A stretch of 45,457 bases of DNA. It comes from an uncultured Lachnospiraceae bacterium (GTDB lineage Bacteria > Bacillota > Clostridia > Lachnospirales > Lachnospiraceae). The position numbers and the translations under genes are program-made. The DNA lies in NCBI GenBank assembly GCA_900551235.1, contig URUU01000013.1, forward strand, positions 1 to 45,457, read 5' to 3'. The notes below the pieces were generated by a model. The model ran no database searches, was not told the origin of the DNA, and saw only the letters and a list, made by a program, of their open reading frames with translations. Shown in pieces: positions 40,929 through 45,457 of this stretch. The stretch's first letter is position 1, and every line of letters begins with the position of its first letter.

Positions 40929-41645
40929 TCAATCCGTTTTTCCGGTACACAATACCAGAAAACGGACTTCTTTTACACCATCGCAAAGCAGCGCTTTTGC
41001 AGCTTCATCCATTGTAACACCCGTTGTGTAAATATCATCGATCAACAGGACTTTTTTTAATTTTACCTCATTCTTTGAAGTTTTAAAAGCATTTTTAAGA
41101 TTAATTTCTCTTTCTTTTTTTCCAAGTTCTTTTTGTGGGATTGTTTTTTTGATACGTTTAAGATATGTCGTATTTACCGGAATGGAAAGTTTTTCTCCCA
41201 GTCCTCTGGCCAGTACTTCTGCCTGATTATATCCTCTCCGGCGCTGCTTTCTCCTGTACATGGGAATCGGGATGAGCGCATCCGGTTTCCAAGCAAGAAT
41301 CTCTTTTCCAAAAAGCCGTGCCATCTCTGAACTGTAAAATTCGCCATATTCTCTTTTATTCTGGAATTTAAATCGATAAACAGATTGTTTGATTTCTTTT
41401 TCATATAGAAAAACAGCCCTGCCTTTTGTAAAAAAGTGTATTTTACCATAACAGTCCGGACACAATTCCTGCTGTGCATCCATCACCGGCTTTCCACATT
41501 TTTTACAGACCGGCTCCCTGAGCGGCACTGTTTTTTTTCGACAGACAGAACAGATTTGTTCTGACCTTTTTGTCAGGATCAGCTGACAGATTGGGCAGCG
41601 CTTCGGATAGAGGAGACGAAACATCTCCTCCAGAAAGCAGATCAT
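40929..41645 (-). CDS. comF: ComF family protein
   Basis: Phosphoribosyltransferase-like protein of 238 residues, linked to DNA uptake in competent species and to DNA repair. The N-terminal zinc ribbon has paired cysteines (CPICQL, CSVC, CKKCGKP, CPDC). The C-terminal PRTase part has PIPMYRRKQRRRGYNQAEVLA and the PRPP loop VLLIDDIYTTGVTM. The ATG overlaps the recD2 stop by four bases (ATGA), so the two are coupled. There is no independent ribosome site; the GGAGG inside the frame is too close to the next ATG to matter. Confidence 0.95.
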   Translation of the reverse strand: MICFLEEMFRLLYPKRCPICQLILTKRSEQICSVCRKKTVPLREPVCKKCGKPVMDAQQELCPDCYGKIHFFTKGRAVFLYEKEIKQSVYRFKFQNKREYGEFYSSEMARLFGKEILAWKPDALIPIPMYRRKQRRRGYNQAEVLARGLGEKLSIPVNTTYLKRIKKTIPQKELGKKEREINLKNAFKTSKNEVKLKKVLLIDDIYTTGVTMDEAAKALLCDGVKEVRFLVLCTGKTD

Positions 41646-43858
41646 GACTCAAGTTCACAGATACGCTGTTTCAGGGATGTATAGCGCATCTGTTCATATT
41701 TATTATCTATCATCTGATTAAATGCATAAGGACTTCCGACAACCGTTACACAGGATCTCGCTCTGGTCACTGCCGTATACAGAAGATTGCGGTTCATCAG
41801 CATACGCGGACCGTTCAGCAGCGGCAGGATCACAGCCGGATATTCACTTCCCTGCGATTTGTGTACAGTAAGTGCATAGGCAAGCTCCAGTTCCTCCAGC
41901 TGCTTGAAAGAATACTCCACAAAACGTCTTTCATCAAATTCTACGGTAAGCATTTCGGCATATGTATTGATTTCGCGGATAATCCCCATGTCACCGTTAA
42001 ACACACCGCATCCTTTATCTACCGGGATTCCATATTTTCCGCGCACTTCCCATTCCATCTGATAATTATTTTTTATCTGCATGACTTTATCCCCTTCTCG
42101 GAATCTCCCCTTTCCGGTGTCATGCTCCTTTTTGTCATCCGAAGGCGGGTTTAAATATTCCTGGAGAATGGTATTCAGTCTTTCCACTCCCAGCAGGCCT
42201 TTCCTCATCGGTGTCAGCACCTGGATATCATATGGGTCTGCGTCTACATAAGGCGGCAGCTTCTTCCGGATCAGAGTCAGGACCACACTTATGATCACAT
42301 TGGCATCCTCCCTTTTCAGGAAGAAAAAATCACGGCTTTTATTATCCAGGGAAACATGCTCTCCTGCATTGATCTTATGTGCATTTACGACAATATCACT
42401 TCCGCCTTCCTGTCGGAAGATCCGGGTGAGGCATACCACCGGAAAACATTCCGATTCTATAATATCTTTCAGTACACTTCCCGGTCCGACCGATGGAAGC
42501 TGGTCTCTGTCACCAACCAGGATCAGTCTCATGCCAACTGTAATGGCTGACAACAGTGCATGCATCAGGTAAATGTCAACCATGGACATCTCGTCCACAA
42601 TTACAACATCCGCCTCCAGCGGATTCTGTTCATTTCGTTCAAACTGCTTCGGACCTTCTTCATCATCCGGTCCTCCTGAAATCTCCAACAGCCGATGAAC
42701 GGTCTGCGCTTCACAGCCGGTTGCTTCTTTCATACGTTTTGCAGCCCTTCCTGTCGGAGCTGCCAGCCGTACTTCCAGTCCTTCTGCCTCAAAATAATCA
42801 ATGATCGCATTGATCGTTGTCGTTTTTCCGGTTCCCGGTCCTCCGGTCAGGATCAGCAGTCCATGGCCAGCCGCTGTAACCACTGCCTGTTTCTGCAGTT
42901 CATCCAGTTCGTATCCATATTTTTTCCCCAGTTTTTCAATCTTTTTTTCAATCTTCTTTTCTTCTGTTTCACAGGAAATATTAAGATCATGCAGCATTTT
43001 TGCTGTATTTAGTTCAGTGTAATAAGCGCTCATGCTGTAGACGCATACTTCTTCCTGATTTTCTTTCAGCATCAGTTTTCTGTCCACTGCAAGATCCATG
43101 ATATGCTTCTCAACCAGATTTTGGCTAACCCCAAGAAGTTCCACTGTCCGTATAATCAGTTCTGTCTTTGGCAGATACACATGTCCCTCCTGGGAGATCT
43201 GTGTCAATATATACAATATACCGCTTCTCACCCGAAAGTCAGAATCTGTATGGATTCCTGCTTTTGCCGCAATCTCATCGGCAATCTGAAATCCGATTCC
43301 ACTGATGTCTTCCGCCATCTGATAAGGATTATTTTCAATCACACCATACATACGTGTCCCATATTGTTTATATATGCGCGCTCCCAATGTATTTGAAATC
43401 CCATACTGCTGCAAAAAAAGCATGGCTTTGCGCATATCTCTTTTTTCAGATACCTGCTCTGATATTTCCATAGCCTTCCGCTCGCTGATTCCCCGAATTT
43501 CCGAAAGTCTCTCTGGTTCTTCCTCCATAATACGGAAGGTATCCTCTTTAAATCTGCGTACGATCCTTGCCGCCAGGGCAATTCCGATCCCTTTAATCGC
43601 TCCTGAGCCAAGATAGCGTTCAATTGCCGCAGTATCCTCTGGTGTTTTTACTTCCAGTTTCTGGATCTGAAACTGCTTTCCGTACGTAGCATGTTCTGTA
43701 TAATGCCCGCTTGCTTCGATCGTCTCTCCCTCTGTAATAACCGGAAAAGAACCAACGCAGGTCAGTTCTTCTCCATCGTGATTCACAACCATAACGGTAT
43801 ATCCATTATCACTGTTTCGAAAAATCAGATGATCAATATATCCCTTTATTATATCCAT
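41642..43858 (-). CDS. recD2: RecD2-type ATP-dependent DNA helicase
   Basis: 5'-3' SF1B helicase of 738 residues (RecD/TraA type), not part of a RecBCD complex. An N-terminal OB-like and helix-hairpin-helix region (about 80-200) is followed by Walker A GGPGTGKTTT (about 340), VDEMSMVD, the Q-motif-like LVGDRDQLPSVGPG, and RIFRQEGG. The C-terminal ALTVHKSQGSEYPAVILP and YTAVTRAR motifs end the core. The ATG at 43858 has only a weak purine-rich site upstream. It lies 20 bases after mreB on the same strand and is coupled to comF. Confidence 0.96.
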   Translation of the reverse strand: MDIIKGYIDHLIFRNSDNGYTVMVVNHDGEELTCVGSFPVITEGETIEASGHYTEHATYGKQFQIQKLEVKTPEDTAAIERYLGSGAIKGIGIALAARIVRRFKEDTFRIMEEEPERLSEIRGISERKAMEISEQVSEKRDMRKAMLFLQQYGISNTLGARIYKQYGTRMYGVIENNPYQMAEDISGIGFQIADEIAAKAGIHTDSDFRVRSGILYILTQISQEGHVYLPKTELIIRTVELLGVSQNLVEKHIMDLAVDRKLMLKENQEEVCVYSMSAYYTELNTAKMLHDLNISCETEEKKIEKKIEKLGKKYGYELDELQKQAVVTAAGHGLLILTGGPGTGKTTTINAIIDYFEAEGLEVRLAAPTGRAAKRMKEATGCEAQTVHRLLEISGGPDDEEGPKQFERNEQNPLEADVVIVDEMSMVDIYLMHALLSAITVGMRLILVGDRDQLPSVGPGSVLKDIIESECFPVVCLTRIFRQEGGSDIVVNAHKINAGEHVSLDNKSRDFFFLKREDANVIISVVLTLIRKKLPPYVDADPYDIQVLTPMRKGLLGVERLNTILQEYLNPPSDDKKEHDTGKGRFREGDKVMQIKNNYQMEWEVRGKYGIPVDKGCGVFNGDMGIIREINTYAEMLTVEFDERRFVEYSFKQLEELELAYALTVHKSQGSEYPAVILPLLNGPRMLMNRNLLYTAVTRARSCVTVVGSPYAFNQMIDNKYEQMRYTSLKQRICELES

Positions 43859-43877
43859 GTAGTTTCTTTCAATCCCC

Positions 43878-44876
43878 TTATTCCATCATTTTTCCGTTTC
43901 CGGCTGTCAGCTCTACAAATTTTCCTGTTCCAATCGCTACTGCCGTCATCGGGTCTTCCGCTGTCACAGTATTAATTCCTGTCTTTTCTTCGATCAGTTC
44001 TTCCAGTCCGCTAAGCAAAGAACCACCCCCTGTCAGCACGATCCCTCTGTCTACCACATCTGCTGCCAGTTCCGGCGGCGTTCTCTCCAGAACACCGTGC
44101 ACTGCCTCTACAATCTGAGATGTCGCCTCTTTCAAAGCATCCCTTGTCTCTTCCGAGGTCACACGCACTGTCTTTGGCAGTCCGGTAACAAGGTCCCTTC
44201 CCCTCACTTCCATTACTTTCTGGTCCGGACGTTCAATCGCTGTTCCAATATTAATCTTGATATCTTCTGCTGTGCGTTCGCCTATCAGCAGATTATGCTT
44301 TTTTCTCACATAACGAATGATCGCTTCATCAAAGTCATCACCTGCAACCTTTATGGATGTGCTGACCACAATCCCGTCTAAGGAAATTACAGCCACATCG
44401 CAGGTTCCCCCTCCGATATCTACGATCATATTACCGCATGGTCTGGAAATATCGATTCCCGCCCCGATCGCCGCGGCAATCGGTTCCTCTATGATAGAAA
44501 CCTCCCTTGCTCCTGCCTGGTAGGTTGCATCTTCCACTGCTTTCTTTTCAACTTCGGTAATGCTGCTTGGTACGCAGACACTGATACGCGGTTTCCGAAA
44601 TGACATACGTCCGATTGCTTTCTGGATAAAATATTTCAGCATCTGTTCGGTAACGGTATAATCGGAAATAACTCCTTTTCGAAGCGGACGGATCGCGACC
44701 ACATTTCCCGGTGTACGTCCCAGCATCAGACGTGCTTCTTCTCCGATTGCCTTGATCTTATTTGTATCGCGGTCAAATGCCACGACCGATGGTTCTTTTA
44801 GCACCACACCTTTTCCCTTTACATAAACCAGGATGCTCGCGGTTCCAAGATCTATTCCTATATCAGTTGAATTCAT
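43878..44876 (-). CDS. mreB: Rod shape-determining protein MreB/Mbl
   Basis: Bacterial actin that organises lateral wall synthesis. The 332-residue length is normal. Visible are the phosphate-1 loop GIDLGTASILVYVKGKG, VVAIRPLRKGVI, the connecting IIEEPIAAAIGAG, phosphate-2 VDIGGGTCDVAVIS, and the adenosine motif VLTGGGSLLSGL. The start is ATG at 44876, with AGAGG eight bases upstream. An in-frame GTG at 44897 overlaps the ribosome site. No mreC or mreD follows, which fits a second MreB-type gene or Mbl standing alone. Confidence 0.95.
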   Translation of the reverse strand: MNSTDIGIDLGTASILVYVKGKGVVLKEPSVVAFDRDTNKIKAIGEEARLMLGRTPGNVVAIRPLRKGVISDYTVTEQMLKYFIQKAIGRMSFRKPRISVCVPSSITEVEKKAVEDATYQAGAREVSIIEEPIAAAIGAGIDISRPCGNMIVDIGGGTCDVAVISLDGIVVSTSIKVAGDDFDEAIIRYVRKKHNLLIGERTAEDIKINIGTAIERPDQKVMEVRGRDLVTGLPKTVRVTSEETRDALKEATSQIVEAVHGVLERTPPELAADVVDRGIVLTGGGSLLSGLEELIEEKTGINTVTAEDPMTAVAIGTGKFVELTAGNGKMME

Positions 44877-45012
44877 TCTATCTGCCTCTCCTTTCACCTG
44901 AGAATCTGCCCTTTTCTGTAGTTTGCAGTATTCCTATACAGCAGTTTCTTACGGATACATACAGCCTTTTTCATTCTGCTGTCCTCTGTTTTTCCGTCTG
45001 TTTTTACTTTTC

Positions 45013-45041
45013 ATTATATACAACGGTTTTCTCCTTGAAAA
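45013..45041 (-). promoter_or_regulatory. Promoter of the mreB–recD2–comF unit
   Basis: Minus strand TTTTCA (45036-45041), 17 bp, TATAAT (45013-45018). The -35 hexamer is the same as at the cdaA operon promoter. The leader would be about 130 bases, with no obvious structure. Confidence 0.65.
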
Positions 45042-45112
45042 GGGGTTTTTCTTTTTTTCTTCTTTTCATTTTTTATTAATATTTAAGACATACTTTAAAC
45101 ACATTTCTATTC

Positions 45113-45258
45113 TATACTGTAACCATATTAGCGGATAGCTAATATATTTCATAACTCACACTACGCAACACCCACACGTTGCGTAGTACTCCCTCAAAAT
45201 ATTTTAATTTTTCTCTTTCCTTTGAAGAAGACACCGGCGGGGTGTCTTCTTCATTTTT
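45113..45258 (+). ncRNA. Candidate plus-strand structured RNA ending in a terminator
   Basis: TATACT (45113-45118) could start a transcript near 45125, but the -35 is poor. Then follow a perfect 8-bp hairpin ATATTAGC/GCTAATAT (45125-45145), a perfect 10-bp hairpin ACTACGCAAC/GTTGCGTAGT (45160-45187), an A+T-rich spacer, and the terminator at 45224-45258. No coding frame on the plus strand explains the terminator. Promoter and transcript are unproven. Confidence 0.3.
45224..45258 (+). terminator. Strong plus-strand terminator with no upstream plus-strand gene
   Basis: A perfect 12-bp stem, GAAGAAGACACC (45224-45235) with GGTGTCTTCTTC (45241-45252), then A and TTTTT (45254-45258). The minus strand has no T tract after the stem. 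Confidence 0.7.
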
Positions 45259-45266
45259 ATGCAGCA

Positions 45267-45356
45267 AATAAGAATTTACGGTGATTTCCTGGCAGGTGTA
45301 AGCATTTTTACACGCTGGCAGGAAATACCTGTCCACATCCTCCGTAAATTCTTATT
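45267..45356 (-). repeat. Composite inverted repeat enclosing the uvrA stop codon
   Basis: Outer arms are perfect over 15 bp: AATAAGAATTTACGG (45267-45281) and its complement (45342-45356). Nested inside is a hairpin of about 18 bp (45284-45301 with 45308-45326) with one mismatch and one bulge. The segment 45327-45341 stays unpaired. The uvrA TAA (45352-45354) lies in the outer arm. Confidence 0.75.
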
Positions 45357-45457
45357 GTAAATACTTCTTCACATACTTCCCGGTATAAGACCGTTCTTCT
45401 TTCGCCACTTCTTCCGGTGTTCCTTTTGCGATCACGGTCCCTCCTTTATCGCCGCCT
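45352..45457 (-). CDS. uvrA: Excinuclease ABC subunit A, C-terminal end only
   Basis: The last 34 codons and TAA of a gene that enters from the right edge. GGDKGGTVIAKGTPEEVA, then YTGKYVKKYL, is the conserved UvrA C-terminus, the end of the second ABC ATPase domain (GGTVIAxGTPEE). UvrA starts nucleotide excision repair with UvrB. The stop codon is inside a long inverted repeat. The partial length prevents any statement about the rest of the protein. Confidence 0.92.
   Translation of the reverse strand, partial: GGDKGGTVIAKGTPEEVAKEERSYTGKYVKKYLQ

Noticed and set aside
45139..45336. A 65-codon open frame on the minus strand after uvrA
   Set aside because: It runs through three hairpins, its GTG is only two bases from the purine run, and the product resembles nothing. 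Explained by the inverted repeats.
1..45457. CRISPR arrays, tRNA or rRNA genes and prophage genes
   Set aside because: No regularly spaced direct repeats, no cloverleaf tRNA signatures, no rRNA motifs and no phage structural, integrase or lysis genes were seen on either strand.

Overview
The window looks like chromosome of a Gram-positive gut anaerobe of the Lachnospiraceae type (Blautia/Dorea/Mediterraneibacter-like). The support is gene content and order: uvrA–mreB–recD2–comF, then two membrane-protein genes, cdaA, cdaR and an HPr gene; an RlmCD-type rRNA methyltransferase with a clostridial C-terminal extension; DUF1836, DUF2304 and YerC proteins; and strong purine-rich Shine-Dalgarno sites with TTGACA/TATAAT promoters. 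The genus is an inference. No rRNA, tRNA, CRISPR array, prophage or intact insertion sequence was seen.

Left part (1-11.9 kb), housekeeping and accessory genes: rlmCD (cut by the left edge), a small acidic-tailed membrane protein, pcrA, a PAP2 phosphatase, a DUF1836 protein, yerC, a sugar-phosphate nucleotidyltransferase, a helix-turn-helix plus HipA-like kinase pair, an orphan substrate-binding lipoprotein, shikimate kinase, a C39 peptidase and a small conserved protein.

Middle (11.9-36.9 kb), cell-surface polysaccharide island. A short minus-strand operon holds two GT2 glycosyltransferases, a DUF2304 protein and a surface protein with InlB-like repeats. glf (UDP-galactofuranose supply) lies on the plus strand. 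An eleven-gene minus-strand operon (30.65 to 17.12 kb) starts with a polyprenyl-phosphate sugar transferase. It continues with glycosyltransferases, three TagB/TagF-type polyol-phosphate transferases, TarI and TarJ (CDP-ribitol supply) and a TagGH-like ABC exporter. Together these suggest a teichoic-acid-like, ribitol-phosphate-containing glycopolymer that may carry galactofuranose. Upstream are a DUF6077 membrane gene split by an in-frame TAG, rfbD, and a divergent pair of wall enzymes (amidase and L,D-transpeptidase) that share the same type of cell-wall-binding repeat.

Right part (36.9-45.5 kb), core envelope and repair genes: HPr, cdaR, cdaA (c-di-AMP synthesis), two membrane proteins, comF, recD2, mreB and the last codons of uvrA.

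The least explained signals are non-coding. A dispersed structured repeat forms the 5' leader of two genes and a fragment of it supplies the end of a third. A cluster of hairpins between mreB and uvrA includes a plus-strand terminator with no gene before it. Palindromic operators sit on the amidase/transpeptidase promoters and on the HTH/HipA-like promoter.
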